A stretch of 64,000 nt of DNA from Natronomonas marina (GCF_024298905.1 NZ_CP101154.1:2666001-2730000), one strand, 5' to 3'; counted from the first letter of the stretch, positions 17,579-27,350 are shown. Made by a program: numbers and translations. Notes: generated by a model not told the origin, from the letters alone.

Positions 17579-18340
17579 ATGAGCCAGACCGACACCCCGC
17601 GCGTCGCAATCGTCGGCGGCGGCGTCGCCGGCCTGACCGCCGGCACCTACACCGCACGCGCCGACTTCGACACCGTCGTGGTCGACCACGGCGAGTCCAT
17701 CCTCCGGCGGAACGCCCACCTCGAGAACGTGCCCGGCTTCCCGGCCGGCGTCAACTCGCGGCTCTTTCTGGACCTCCTGGAGGAACAGGCGGGCCGCAAC
17801 GGCTGTCTCTTCGAGCAGGGCCTCGTGACGGACCTGCAGGCGACCGACGAGGGGTTCCGCCTCCGCGTCGAGAGCGACGAGGAGTTCGACCTCGCCGCCG
17901 ACTACGTCGTCGTCGCCTCCTGGTCGGACACCGACTACCTCGCCGACGTCGACGGCGTCGGCCTCCTCGACCGCGGCTCGAAGACCTACGTCGACGTCGA
18001 CGAGTGCGGCCGCACCGGCGTCGACGGCCTCTACGCGGCGGGCCGAATCGCCGAGAAACCCCACCAGGCCGTCGTCGCCGCCGGTCACGGCGCGGAGGTG
18101 GCCGTCGCCCTCGTCGACGATTCCGACGTGCCGTACTACCACGACTGGGTGGCTCCCGAGGGGTACTTCACCGAGCGGGGCCGGGAGGTCCCACCGGGCT
18201 GTGAGGAAATCAGCGAGGAGGAACGCCGCCGCCGCGAACGGGAGTCGATCGAGGTGATGTCCGAGGCGTTCGCCGAACAGCACCCCGACGAGCCGACGAT
18301 GCACCCGAGCGTCGTCGAGAAGCGAGAGCGCGACGAGTGA
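17579..18340 (+). CDS. FAD-dependent thioredoxin reductase-like protein
   Basis: A 253-residue NAD(P)/FAD-oxidoreductase-fold protein. The N-terminus has the dinucleotide-binding motif VAIVGGGVAGL (Gly13/15/18), and a second FAD-contact motif appears as GVDGLYAAGRIAE near 145-157. The NADPH-binding subdomain and redox-active CxxC of true thioredoxin reductases are absent, so it is a short flavoprotein of unknown electron donor. The last ~60 residues are highly charged (EEERRRRERESIEV). It is divergent from the Get3-like gene and convergent with gltB, ending only 6 nt before the gltB stop. Confidence 0.8.
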   Translation: MSQTDTPRVAIVGGGVAGLTAGTYTARADFDTVVVDHGESILRRNAHLENVPGFPAGVNSRLFLDLLEEQAGRNGCLFEQGLVTDLQATDEGFRLRVESDEEFDLAADYVVVASWSDTDYLADVDGVGLLDRGSKTYVDVDECGRTGVDGLYAAGRIAEKPHQAVVAAGHGAEVAVALVDDSDVPYYHDWVAPEGYFTERGREVPPGCEEISEEERRRRERESIEVMSEAFAEQHPDEPTMHPSVVEKRERDE

Positions 18341-18346
18341 AACCGC

Positions 18347-21300
18347 TCAGTCGTCGCTGACGACGCCGCCGGCCGCGTCCGTCTCCGCCGAGGGCGTCGC
18401 GCTCTCGGGCGGCGAGTTGCGGACGTCGGCGGACTCCCGCTCGGCGATGATCTCGGCGTAGGCGTCCGGCATCACCTTCACGAACTTCTCGAGTTCCTCT
18501 TCCCAGTTGTCGAGGACGTACTCGGCGCGGTCCGAGTCGGTGTAGGCGACGTGGTTCTCGACGAGGCGGCGGAGCATCCGCCGGTCCTTGGCGTCGAGTT
18601 CGTCCGTCGTCGAGACCATGCCGTAGTTGACCTTCTCCTCGAAGTCGCCCTCCCGGTCCAGCACGTAGGCGACGCCGCCAGACATCCCGGCCGCGAAGTT
18701 CTTGCCCGTCTCGCCGAGGCAGGCGACGACGCCGCCGGTCATGTACTCGCAGCCGTGGTCGCCGACGGACTCGACGACGGACTTGACGCCGGAGTTGCGG
18801 ACGGCGAACCGCTCGCCAGCCTTGCCGTTGATGTAGGCCTCGCCCTGCGTGGCGCCGTACAGCGCGACGTTGCCGACGAGGATGTTCTCCTCGGGTTCGT
18901 AGGGGGCGTCGTTGGGCGTGTTGACGACGAGTTTGCCGCCCGACAGCCCCTTGCCGACGTAGTCGTTGGCGGTGCCGGTCAACTGCATCGTGACGCCGTC
19001 CTGGAGGAAGGCGCCGAAGCTCTGACCGGCGGTGCCGCCGAAGTCGACGGTGATGGTGTCGTCGGGCAGGCCCTCTGTGCCGTACGCCGTCGAGATGCGG
19101 TTCGACAGCGTGGCGCCCACCGCGCGGTTGACGTTCGAGATGTCGCGGTCGAGGTGGACCGGGTCGCCCCGCTCGATGGCGCCCTCGGCGGCGTCGATGA
19201 GGTCCCAGTCCAGCGCCTCGTCGATCTCGTGGGTCTGCGGTTCGGTCTTGCGGCGGCCCTCGCCGGCCGGTTCGGCCAGAATCGCCGAGAGGTCCAGTTT
19301 CTTCGCCTTCTCCTGTTTGACGTCCTCGCGCTGTTTCAGCGCGTCCACGCGACCGATCATCTCGTCGACCGTCGTGAAGCCCAGCTCGGCCATAATCTCC
19401 CGCAGTTCCTGGGCGATGAACGTCATGTAGTTGATGACGTGCTGTGGCTCGCCGGGGAACCGCTTCCGGAGGTCCTCGTCCTGGGTGGCGACGCCGACAG
19501 GACAGGTGTTCTCGTGGCACTGCCGGGCCATCACACAGCCGGAGGTGACAAGCGGCGCGGTGCCGAAGACGTACTCCTCGGCGCCGAGCAGGGCACCGAC
19601 GGCGACGTCGTGGCCGGTTTTCATGCCGCCGTCGACGGTGACCTTGATGCGCGAACGGAGGTCCGTCGAGCGGAGCATCTGGTTGGCCTCCGCCAGCCCG
19701 AGTTCCCACGGGAGGCCGGCGTTCTTGATGCTCGTCTTCGGCGAGGCGCCCGTCCCGCCGGAGTGGCCGGAGATGTGGACGACGTCGGCGTTGGCCTTGG
19801 CAACGCCGGCGGCGATGGTGCCGATGCCGGCCTCCGAGACCAGTTTGACGTTCACGTCGGCGTCCGGGTTCGCCGCCTTCAGGTCGTGGATGAGCTGTTT
19901 GAGGTCCTCGATGGAGTAGATGTCGTGCAGTGGCGGCGGCGAGATGAGGCCGACGCCCGGCGTCGCGTACCGGACGTGGGCTATCATCTCGTTGACCTTC
20001 CGGCCCGGCAGATGCCCCCCTTCGCCGGGTTTCGAGCCCTGCGCCATCTTGATTTGCAGTGAGTCCGCGTTCGTGAGGTACGTCGAGGTGACGCCGAACC
20101 GGCCGGAGGCGACCTGCTTGATATTACACTCCTTCTCTGTATCGAACCGCTCCGGCGGCTCGCCGCCCTCTCCGGTGCCGGACTTGCCGCCGAGCCGGTT
20201 CATTGCGATAGCGTTGTTCTCGTGGGCCTCCGGCGACAGCGATCCGAGGCTCATCGACGCGGTAGCGAACCGGGTGACGATCGACTCGACAGGCTCGACA
20301 TCCTCGATGTCGACGGGGGCCCGATCCGAATCGAACTCCAGGAGGCCCCGGAGTGTCTGGAGCGTCTCCGTCTGGTCGTTCATCATCTCGGCGAACTCGC
20401 GGTACTGCTCGTAGTCGCCCTGCCGGACCGCCTTCTGGAGCGCGCCGACCGACTCGGGGTTCCACTCGTGGAACATCCCCGACGAGCGGTGCTCGTACTC
20501 GCCCTGGTGTTCGAGGTCGGGGTCCTCGCCGAAGGCGACCCCGTAGCGCCGCCGGAGGTCGTCCTCGATGTCGTCGACATCGATGCCCTCGGTCCGGGCG
20601 GTAGTGCCCTCGAAGTACTCGGCGACGAACTCCGAATCCAGCCCGACCGCCTCGAAGATCTGGGCGCCCTGGTAGGACTCGACCGTCGAGATGCCCATCT
20701 TCGCCATCGTCTTCAGCAGGCCGTCCTCGACGGCCTTGATGTAGGCCTCGATGGCGGCCTCCTCGTCGGCGCCGTCCGGTCCCGCCACGAGGTCGGTGAT
20801 GGACTCGTAGGCGAGGTAGGGGTTGACCGCGCCGGCGCCGTAGCCGATACAGGTGGCGACGTGGTGGACCGCCCGCGGGTCGGCCGACTCCAGCACGAGG
20901 CCGACGTGGTTCCGGAGGCCGTTCCGGACGAGGTGGTGGTGGACGCCGCCGGTCGCCAACAGCGCCGGGATGGGGATAGCCTCCTCGCCGGCCCCCCGGT
21001 CCGAGAGGACGACGATGTCGTGCTCGCGGGCGGCCTCGGTCGCCTCGCGTCGAACCGCTTCGACGGCGGATTCGAGGTCCGTCTCGGGATCGAAGGTGAT
21101 GTCCAGTACGTACGACGAGAGGTCGCGCTCCGAGCCGTCGAGTTCCTTGATCGCGGCCGTCTCGGCGTCCCGCAGCACGGGCGAGTCGACCACCAGCTGG
21201 CGGGCGTGGGCGGGCGTCTCGTCGAGCAGGTTCCGCTGGTAGCCGAGCCGGGACTCCAGCGACGTGACCAGCTCCTCGCGGATGTAGTCCAGCGGCGGGT

Positions 21301-22876
21301 TCGTGACCTGTGCGAACAGCTGCTTGAAGTACGAGAACAGCGGGCGGTTGAACTGCGAGAGCACGCTGAGCGGCGTGTCGTCGCCCATCGAGCCGACGGG
21401 GTCCTTGCCGTCGCGGGCCATCGGCTCGACGAGGTGGTTCATCTCGTCGTGGGTGTAGCCGTACAGCGCCTGGTGGCCGCGGAGCCCGGAGACGTCGCCC
21501 CGCGGGGCCGCCCCCTCGTCGGCGATCTCGTCGAGGTGGACCTGCTCGTCGTCGACCCACTCGGCGTACTTCTCGTCGACGAGTTCGTCGAATATCTCGT
21601 CGTCGGGGATGACGCGGCCCTCCTCGGGGTCGGCGAGGAACAGCTGGCCGGGCTGGAGGCGGTCGCGGCGCTCGATGTCACCGAAGTCGGGTTCCAGGGC
21701 GCCGGCCTCGCTGGCCATGATGAGGCGGTTGTCGCTCGTGACGTCGTAGCGGCACGGCCGGAGGCCGTTGCGGTCCAGCACGGCACCGACGCGGTCGCCG
21801 TCGGTGGCCGCCACCAGCGCCGGGCCGTCCCACGGTTCGACGAGCGAGGCGTGGTAGTCGTACCACTCCCGGCGCTTCTCGGGGACGCGGTTGGCCTCGC
21901 CGCGCCACGCCTCGGGAATCAGCATCCGGAGGGCGTGCGGCATGTCGCGGCCGCCCTGCATCAGCAGTTCCAGCGCGTTGTCGACGGAGGCGGTGTCGGA
22001 CTGCTCGGGGTCGTTGATGATGGGTCGCAGCGTGTCGATGTCGTCGCCGAAGGCCGGGTCCTCGAGGTCGTCCTCGCGGGCCCGCATCCAGTTGATGTTG
22101 CCCTGGATGGTGTTGAACTCGCCGTTGTGGATGATGTTGCGGTAGGGGTGTGCGAGGTGCCAGGCGCCGAGCGTGTTCGTCGAGAAACGGGCGTGGACCA
22201 TCACGAACGTCGACCGCATCCGCTCGTCGGTGAGTTCGGGGTAGTACTCCGGGAGCTGTTCGGCGGTGAGCAGGCCCTTGTAGACGACGGTCTCCCGATC
22301 CAGCGAGCAGATGTAGAAGCGACCGTAGCCGTCGGGCTGGCGCTCCTCGACGGTGGTTTCGAGGTCGCGGCGGGCGACGTAGAGCGCCCGGTCGAAGGCG
22401 TCGGCGTCCAGGTCCGAGCGGACGAAACACTGGGCGACGAGCGGTTCGGAGTCGACGGCGGTCTCGCCGAGCGACTCGTTGTTCGTCGGGACCTCCCGCC
22501 AGTCGAACACCTCCAGACCGTGGTCGGCCAGCACCGATTCGGTGAGGTCCTGCAGGCCGGCGACCGCATCGCGGTCCTGGGGCATGAAGAGAGAGCCGAC
22601 GGCGTACTCGCCGCGGTCCGGGAGGGCGTCGACCTCGTCGTCGAAGAACTCGTGAGGCGCCTGCAGCAGGATGCCGGCGCCGTCGCCGGTGTCGGGTTCT
22701 GCGCCGGTCGTCCCCCGGTGTTCGAGGTTCTCCAGCAGTTCGATACCGTCGGCGACCGGTCGGTTGGTCCGGTCCCCGTCGAGGTCCATGACGACCCCTA
22801 CGCCGCAGTTGGCGCGGGCGTCGTCGGGGTCTACGAGTCCGGTCGAACTCGTAGAGGAGTGCGTTCGCTCAGGCAT
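18347..22876 (-). CDS. gltB: Glutamate synthase large subunit
   Basis: Converts 2-oxoglutarate and glutamine to two glutamates. The 1,509-residue protein has all domains in order: an N-terminal class II glutamine amidotransferase whose nucleophile is Cys24 (RANCGVGVV) after a 23-residue propeptide; the central domain; the FMN-binding synthase domain (GSKPGEGGHLPG, SGHSGGTGASP) with the 3Fe-4S cluster motif CVMARQCHENTC; and the C-terminal GXGXG structural domain (SGGVAYVLD). No gltD (NADPH-oxidising small subunit) is present, so reduced ferredoxin is the likely donor. ATG 22876 follows a TATA-like box at 22900-22907 on the minus strand. Confidence 0.95.
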   Translation of the reverse strand: MPERTHSSTSSTGLVDPDDARANCGVGVVMDLDGDRTNRPVADGIELLENLEHRGTTGAEPDTGDGAGILLQAPHEFFDDEVDALPDRGEYAVGSLFMPQDRDAVAGLQDLTESVLADHGLEVFDWREVPTNNESLGETAVDSEPLVAQCFVRSDLDADAFDRALYVARRDLETTVEERQPDGYGRFYICSLDRETVVYKGLLTAEQLPEYYPELTDERMRSTFVMVHARFSTNTLGAWHLAHPYRNIIHNGEFNTIQGNINWMRAREDDLEDPAFGDDIDTLRPIINDPEQSDTASVDNALELLMQGGRDMPHALRMLIPEAWRGEANRVPEKRREWYDYHASLVEPWDGPALVAATDGDRVGAVLDRNGLRPCRYDVTSDNRLIMASEAGALEPDFGDIERRDRLQPGQLFLADPEEGRVIPDDEIFDELVDEKYAEWVDDEQVHLDEIADEGAAPRGDVSGLRGHQALYGYTHDEMNHLVEPMARDGKDPVGSMGDDTPLSVLSQFNRPLFSYFKQLFAQVTNPPLDYIREELVTSLESRLGYQRNLLDETPAHARQLVVDSPVLRDAETAAIKELDGSERDLSSYVLDITFDPETDLESAVEAVRREATEAAREHDIVVLSDRGAGEEAIPIPALLATGGVHHHLVRNGLRNHVGLVLESADPRAVHHVATCIGYGAGAVNPYLAYESITDLVAGPDGADEEAAIEAYIKAVEDGLLKTMAKMGISTVESYQGAQIFEAVGLDSEFVAEYFEGTTARTEGIDVDDIEDDLRRRYGVAFGEDPDLEHQGEYEHRSSGMFHEWNPESVGALQKAVRQGDYEQYREFAEMMNDQTETLQTLRGLLEFDSDRAPVDIEDVEPVESIVTRFATASMSLGSLSPEAHENNAIAMNRLGGKSGTGEGGEPPERFDTEKECNIKQVASGRFGVTSTYLTNADSLQIKMAQGSKPGEGGHLPGRKVNEMIAHVRYATPGVGLISPPPLHDIYSIEDLKQLIHDLKAANPDADVNVKLVSEAGIGTIAAGVAKANADVVHISGHSGGTGASPKTSIKNAGLPWELGLAEANQMLRSTDLRSRIKVTVDGGMKTGHDVAVGALLGAEEYVFGTAPLVTSGCVMARQCHENTCPVGVATQDEDLRKRFPGEPQHVINYMTFIAQELREIMAELGFTTVDEMIGRVDALKQREDVKQEKAKKLDLSAILAEPAGEGRRKTEPQTHEIDEALDWDLIDAAEGAIERGDPVHLDRDISNVNRAVGATLSNRISTAYGTEGLPDDTITVDFGGTAGQSFGAFLQDGVTMQLTGTANDYVGKGLSGGKLVVNTPNDAPYEPEENILVGNVALYGATQGEAYINGKAGERFAVRNSGVKSVVESVGDHGCEYMTGGVVACLGETGKNFAAGMSGGVAYVLDREGDFEEKVNYGMVSTTDELDAKDRRMLRRLVENHVAYTDSDRAEYVLDNWEEELEKFVKVMPDAYAEIIAERESADVRNSPPESATPSAETDAAGGVVSDD

Positions 22877-22899
22877 TACCTACCCGTGGCCGACACCGC

Positions 22900-22907
22900 A
22901 ATAAGAG
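22900..22907 (-). promoter_or_regulatory. TATA-like box of gltB
   Basis: The minus-strand sequence ctcttattg is centred 27 nt upstream of the gltB ATG, giving a leaderless or near-leaderless mRNA. The following ~150 nt up to 23081 contains another AT-rich patch (about 22940-22955) but no gene. Confidence 0.45.
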
Positions 22908-23081
22908 ACTTCCCCTCAAACACTAATGGTCGATTTACCCCATACAAGGAAATATAAGGTCGTTCCCGCGTGGTGCAGTCACATCCGCGCCGGGCGGAAC
23001 CCGACCACCTGGGGCGGACACTCCCCGAGGAGTCTGCTGGAGAGCCGAACCCTTTATTGAATCGAGCTTCTGTCGGTACGT

Positions 23082-23372
23082 GTGGAGACGGTTCAACGGA
23101 TGTTGTTTCGTGAGCCGGACGGACGGCGGAAGGGTCTCCTCTTCTCGCTCTTCTCGTTCGTTTGCATCCTCGGGTGGGGGTATTTCGGTATCGTACTCGA
23201 CGGCCCTCACATCATGCTCTTTTTGGGTATCGCGTTTGCGTTCTCCGGGGTCGCCGAATCACTTCCTCCGAACCGACGACGTCAGGCAGGAGTACTGCGA
23301 ATACTCGGCCTCGGCATCCTCGGTGTTTTGATCGTTCTCCTCACGTTGGTCCCAGAACCAGTATTGGGCTGA
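23082..23372 (+). CDS. Small membrane protein, unknown function
   Basis: A 96-residue protein with a short basic N-terminus and three predicted hydrophobic segments (LLFSLFSFVCILGWGYFGIV; HIMLFLGIAFAFSGVAESL; LGLGILGVLIVLLTLVPEP). GTG 23082 is the start; a TATA-like ctttatt at about 23052 fits a leaderless mRNA. Base composition is less GC-rich and codon use less biased than neighbours, and it sits alone between two minus-strand genes. I do not recognise the family. Confidence 0.6.
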   Translation: METVQRMLFREPDGRRKGLLFSLFSFVCILGWGYFGIVLDGPHIMLFLGIAFAFSGVAESLPPNRRRQAGVLRILGLGILGVLIVLLTLVPEPVLG

Positions 23373-23479
23373 GTGAGAGCGATCGGATTTGACAAATACG
23401 CAGGCACGTTCTTTCAGCTAACGCTGTAAACTGTGGGTGAAAACAACCCCTGTGAAGGTCCTACGACACCCTCAGTGGG

Positions 23480-24931
23480 TTAGTAAGATTTGGCGAAGTA
23501 CGCCGTCTCGACGGCGTCCTCGCCGCAGACCCCGCAGGTGTCGTGAATCGGTCCCTCGTCCTCGTCGAGCGGCAGCATGACGATCTCGGCGGCGATCTCG
23601 TCTTTGATCTCGTCCTCGCAGGCCTCGTCCCCGCACCAGCCGGTCTTGACGTAGCCGCCGTGCTGACCGATGGTGCCGAGTATCTCGCCGCGGCCGTGGG
23701 CCTCGCGGACGTTCGCCTCAAGGTTCTCCTCGGCGTCGGCGTAGAGTTTCGCGTGGACGGTGTCGAGTGCCTCGCCGACGGACTCGACGATACCGTCGCG
23801 GTCGGCGACCTCGCTTTCCCCGTCGGGGCGCTGGACGAGCGTGGCCTCGCCGTCCTCGACCTCGTTGGGGCCGACCTCGATGCGGAGGGGAACGCCGTTC
23901 AACTCGTGTTCGTTGAACTTGAAGCCGGGGTTGCGCTCGTCGCGGTCGTCGAGTTCGACGCGGTACTCGGCGTCCAGTTCGGCCGCGAGGTCGGCGGCGT
24001 ACTCCTTGACGGCCTCCTCGGTGTCGGCCTGCCAGATGGGGACGACGACGACCTGCGTGGGCGCAAGCGCTGGCGGCAGCACGAGCCCCTGGTCGTCGGA
24101 GTGGGTCATGATGAGCGCGCCCATCGCCCGCCAGGAGAGCCCCCACGAGGTGGTGTGAGCCGTCCGTTCGTCCTCGTCCTCGTCGGTGTAGGTGATGTCG
24201 AACGCCTCCGCGAAGGAGGTGCCGAGGTAGTGGGAGGTGCCGGCCTGGACGGACTTGCCGTCGGGCATCAGCGCCTCGATGGTCGTGGTGGTGTCGGCGC
24301 CGGGGAACTTGTCGTGTTCGGGCTTGCGGCCGGTCCTGCTCGGGATGGCCATCACCTCCTCGTAGAGCCGTTCGTACTGCCCGAGGCGGGTCATCGTCTC
24401 CTCCCAGGCGCCGTCCTCGTCGGCGTGGGCGGTGTGGCCCTCCTGCCAGAGGAACTCCTTGGTGCGGAAGAAGGGCTTGGTCTCGGTGGCCTCCCACCGG
24501 ACGACCGAACACCACTGATTGAGGCGCAGCGGCAGGTCCCGGTAGCTTCGCACCCACTGGGACATGAACGGCGCGATGATGGACTCGCTGGTGGGCCGGA
24601 CCGCCAGTCGCTCCTCGAGTTCGTCGTGACCGCCGTGGGTCACCCACGCCACCTCGGGGTCGAATCCCTCGACGATGTCCTTCTCCCGTTCGAGGTAGGA
24701 CTCGGGGATGAACATCGGGAAGTAGGCGTTGTCGACGCCGGTCTCCTTGAACCAGCCGTCGAGGTGGTCCTGGAGGTGCTCCCAGACCGCGTACCCGCGG
24801 GGCCGGGTGACGATGAACCCGCCCATCGGCGCGTAGTCCGCGAGGCCGGACTTCTGGACGACCTCGGCGTACCACTCGCCGGGGCTGTGCTCCTTCGACT
24901 CGGTGATGCCGAGTTCCTGCTCGCCGCTCAT
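23480..24931 (-). CDS. proS: Prolyl-tRNA synthetase (archaeal/eukaryotic type)
   Basis: Charges tRNA-Pro. The 483-residue protein lacks the bacterial editing insertion and has the class II core: motif 1 region (MGGFIVTRPRGYAVWEHL), motif 2 (LRLNQWCSVVRWEATETKPF) with FRTKEFLWQEGHTAH, and motif 3 (GLSWRAMGALIMTHSDDQGL). The anticodon-binding domain follows (VVVVPIW). The C-terminal zinc-binding-like module has Cys pairs (CGDEAC, CGVCG) and ends YFAKSY, typical of archaeal ProRS. ATG 24931 starts the conserved N-terminus; the frame is open further upstream but that part overlaps the divergent acetyltransferase gene. Confidence 0.95.
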   Translation of the reverse strand: MSGEQELGITESKEHSPGEWYAEVVQKSGLADYAPMGGFIVTRPRGYAVWEHLQDHLDGWFKETGVDNAYFPMFIPESYLEREKDIVEGFDPEVAWVTHGGHDELEERLAVRPTSESIIAPFMSQWVRSYRDLPLRLNQWCSVVRWEATETKPFFRTKEFLWQEGHTAHADEDGAWEETMTRLGQYERLYEEVMAIPSRTGRKPEHDKFPGADTTTTIEALMPDGKSVQAGTSHYLGTSFAEAFDITYTDEDEDERTAHTTSWGLSWRAMGALIMTHSDDQGLVLPPALAPTQVVVVPIWQADTEEAVKEYAADLAAELDAEYRVELDDRDERNPGFKFNEHELNGVPLRIEVGPNEVEDGEATLVQRPDGESEVADRDGIVESVGEALDTVHAKLYADAEENLEANVREAHGRGEILGTIGQHGGYVKTGWCGDEACEDEIKDEIAAEIVMLPLDEDEGPIHDTCGVCGEDAVETAYFAKSY

Positions 24932-25036
24932 ACCAAGAGGGTGCCGCAGCGCGGTATTAAACCCGGCGTATCGTCGGGAACGGTTGCCACGCCGGAGGTG
25001 GTTACTTGTGGTCCGGCCGCGACCCCCCTGACGACC

Positions 25037-25567
25037 ATGCCAGGACCGGTCTTCGTCGACGGCGAGGACGTCGGGTTGCGTACCGTCGAGCGGGAGGACG
25101 TCGAGTTCCTCCAGGAGGGGATGAACCACCCCGGCGTGCGCCGGTACGCCGGCGGCGACCTGCCGTACAACCGCGAGCGCTACGAGGACGAGCGCTTCGA
25201 CGCCATCTCGGGGGGCGACGTCCTGCACCTGCTCGTCTGTACGGGCGACGAGCGGGTCGGAGACGTCTCGCTGGCTCCCATCGACGACCGGCGGGGGTGG
25301 GCTAATCTCGGCTACTGGGTCCACCCCGACCGCCGGGGCGAGGGGTACGCCACCGAGGCCGCCCGCCTCGCCGTCGCCCACGGGTTCGAGGAACTGGCGC
25401 TGCACCGCGTCTCGGCGACCATCGTCGCGGACAACGAGGCCTCGAAGCGCGTCGTCGAGAAACTCGGCTTCGTCCACGAGGGGACGAAACGGGACGACGC
25501 CTTCGTCGGCGGCGAGTACGTCGACCGGGAGGTGTACGCCGTTCTCGACGACGAGTGGCAGAAATAG
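25037..25567 (+). CDS. GNAT acetyltransferase (RimJ/RimL-like)
   Basis: A 176-residue N-acetyltransferase. The acetyl-CoA loop is visible as VHPDRRGEGYATEAARLAV, followed by the motif-B segment VSATIVADNEASKRVVEKLGF that is characteristic of the RimJ/RimL branch (ribosomal protein or small-molecule acetylation). Substrate is unknown. It is divergent from proS, with 105 nt between the start codons, and convergent with the photolyase-like gene. Confidence 0.9.
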   Translation: MPGPVFVDGEDVGLRTVEREDVEFLQEGMNHPGVRRYAGGDLPYNRERYEDERFDAISGGDVLHLLVCTGDERVGDVSLAPIDDRRGWANLGYWVHPDRRGEGYATEAARLAVAHGFEELALHRVSATIVADNEASKRVVEKLGFVHEGTKRDDAFVGGEYVDREVYAVLDDEWQK

Positions 25568-25579
25568 GTCGGCGCGCAC

Positions 25580-27004
25580 TCACGCCAGTTCCTCGTAGCG
25601 CGCCTCGACGTCCAGCATCGGTTCGGGGTAGTCGACGCCGAGTCCGACGCCGTAGTCGGCCTGCTCCCCCTCGGAGAGTCGCCACGGCCGGTGGGCGTAC
25701 TCCGGCGGTAGCCCCTCCAGTTCCGGTAGCCACGTCTTCACGTACTCGGCGTCGTCGTCGTAGTACTCCGCCTGCGAGCAGACATCGAAGAAGCGGTCCC
25801 GGGAGTCGTTGCCGACGCCGGCCTGGTAGGCCCAGTTGCCCCAGTTCGAGGCGACGTCGTAATCGACGAGCCGCGACTCGAAGTAGGCCGCGCCCCACCG
25901 CCAGTCGATTCGGAGGGCGTCGGCCAGGAACGAGGCGACGTTCTGGCGGCCGCGATTGGACATGTAGCCCGTCCGGTTCAACTCCCGGATGTTGGCGTCG
26001 ACGAACGGGACGCCCGTCTCGCCCGCCGCCCACCGGCGGAACGCCTCGCGGTCCCGGCGCCACCCGGCGTCGGCGTCGCGGATGCCGCCGGGCGCGAAGA
26101 ACGCGGCGCCGTGCTTGCGGAACTGGAACTGGAAGAAGTCCCGCCACATGAGTTCGAAGACGAGCCAGTAGGTGTCCTCGTTTGCGACCCGTTCGGCCTC
26201 GTAGCGTTCGACCTCCCGGTGAACCCAGCGCGGCGAGAGACAGCCGGCCGCCAGCCACGGCGAGAGCTTCGAGGAGTAGTCCGCGCCGAGCAGGCCGTTC
26301 CGGGTCTCCCTGTACTCCCGGAGGTGGTCGCCCTCCCAGACGTACGACTCGACGCGCGCCATCCCCGCGGGTTCCCCACCCTCGAACCGGAGGACAGCCC
26401 GGTCGTCGTCGGTCGGCGCCTCGACGCCGAGTTCGGGCAGGGTCGGCACCTCGCCGGCCGCGAGACCGTCGGGAACCGGAACTGACTCCGGGGCGGGAAC
26501 CGGCGCCCGGACCTCGGTGGCCGCCTCGACCGCCTTCCGCCACGGCGTGAACGTGTCGTCCATGTCGGCGGGCGGCGTCGGCAGGTCCTCCGGGTGGTAC
26601 AAGGTGTGCGTCCAGCGGCGCTCGACGTCGACGCCCGCCCCGAGCGCCCGCCGGACGGCCGACTCGGCGGCCAGTTCCTCGGGGGCCGCCTTCGTCGCCG
26701 CGAAGACGGCGTCCGCGCTGACCTCGCTGGCGACGGACGGAACGACGTCTGCGGGGCGACCCTCGCGGACGAGGAGATCGCCGCCCCGCTCCCGGAGGGC
26801 CCCCCGCAGCGCGAGGACGGCCTCCCGGCGGAACCGGGTCCGGTGGGGGGCGTGCTTCGCCGGGCCGTACTCGCCGTCGCCGCGCCGACGCGGGTCGAAG
26901 GTGTAGACGGGCACGACGCGGTCGGCCGCCGCGACGGCGTCGGCCAGCGTCGGGTTGTCCGTCACCCGCAGGTCGTCGCGGAACCAGACGACAGCAGTGT
27001 CCAT
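25580..27004 (-). CDS. Cryptochrome/photolyase, DASH-like
   Basis: A 474-residue flavoprotein of the photolyase/cryptochrome family. The N-terminal alpha/beta domain (VVWFRDDLRVTDNP) would hold the antenna cofactor. The C-terminal FAD domain contains TYWLVFELMWRDFFQFQF, TGYMSNRGRQNVASFLADAL and a YDVASNWGNWAYQAGVGND stretch, which resemble Cry-DASH (family motif WRDFF ... TGxMSNRGRQ) more than classical CPD photolyases. Family members repair cyclobutane dimers, Cry-DASH mainly in single-stranded DNA, or act as light sensors. UV repair is a common need for surface-brine haloarchaea. The start ATG 27004 is directly before the conserved first strand. Confidence 0.85.
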   Translation of the reverse strand: MDTAVVWFRDDLRVTDNPTLADAVAAADRVVPVYTFDPRRRGDGEYGPAKHAPHRTRFRREAVLALRGALRERGGDLLVREGRPADVVPSVASEVSADAVFAATKAAPEELAAESAVRRALGAGVDVERRWTHTLYHPEDLPTPPADMDDTFTPWRKAVEAATEVRAPVPAPESVPVPDGLAAGEVPTLPELGVEAPTDDDRAVLRFEGGEPAGMARVESYVWEGDHLREYRETRNGLLGADYSSKLSPWLAAGCLSPRWVHREVERYEAERVANEDTYWLVFELMWRDFFQFQFRKHGAAFFAPGGIRDADAGWRRDREAFRRWAAGETGVPFVDANIRELNRTGYMSNRGRQNVASFLADALRIDWRWGAAYFESRLVDYDVASNWGNWAYQAGVGNDSRDRFFDVCSQAEYYDDDAEYVKTWLPELEGLPPEYAHRPWRLSEGEQADYGVGLGVDYPEPMLDVEARYEELA

Positions 27005-27058
27005 GCCGCGCGTAGGGCCGGCGGCCGCAAAAGTCGGCGGAAGGCGGAAATCCGGTCG

Positions 27059-27280
27059 CTACAGGCCCCAGTCGACGCGGTCCCAGAGTCGCTCGTAGCC
27101 GAAGTACGTCCCCGTCTTCACGAGGTTGGCGACGAGACCGATGCTGAGCGCCTGCCCGACGTCGCCGACGACGAGGAAGGCGACGGCGACCGTGATACAG
27201 ACCATCAGCAGGCGGTAGCCGAGCGTCTTGGCGACCGCCCGCGAGAGGTCCTGGTGCGGTTGCCGGCGCGAGAAACCCAT
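27059..27280 (-). CDS. DUF2061 family small membrane protein
   Basis: A 73-residue protein with two hydrophobic helices. The N-terminal KTLGYRLLMVCITVAVAFLV and C-terminal LVKTGTYFGYERLWDRVDWG match the DUF2061 pattern (KTLTYR ... HERLW). Function is unknown; some homologues lie near sulfur-assimilation genes, but none is near here. It is 54 nt upstream of the photolyase-like gene on the same strand. Confidence 0.8.
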   Translation of the reverse strand: MGFSRRQPHQDLSRAVAKTLGYRLLMVCITVAVAFLVVGDVGQALSIGLVANLVKTGTYFGYERLWDRVDWGL

Positions 27281-27350
27281 ACTGGAACGGACGGACGCCA
27301 GAGACGTAACTTTAAGCGATTATCTGAGACAGAGGAGGAACTATTTCCAA

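Noticed and set aside
20222-22957. A 911-codon plus-strand open frame opposite gltB
   Set aside because: It lies antisense to a complete glutamate synthase, encodes Val/Arg/Asp-rich sequence with no recognisable domain, and is expected from GC-rich codon bias.
22877-23081. Possible tRNA or structured RNA upstream of gltB
   Set aside because: I looked for a T-loop GTTCRAnTC, acceptor pairing and a D-loop motif and found none; only AT-rich promoter-like patches are present.
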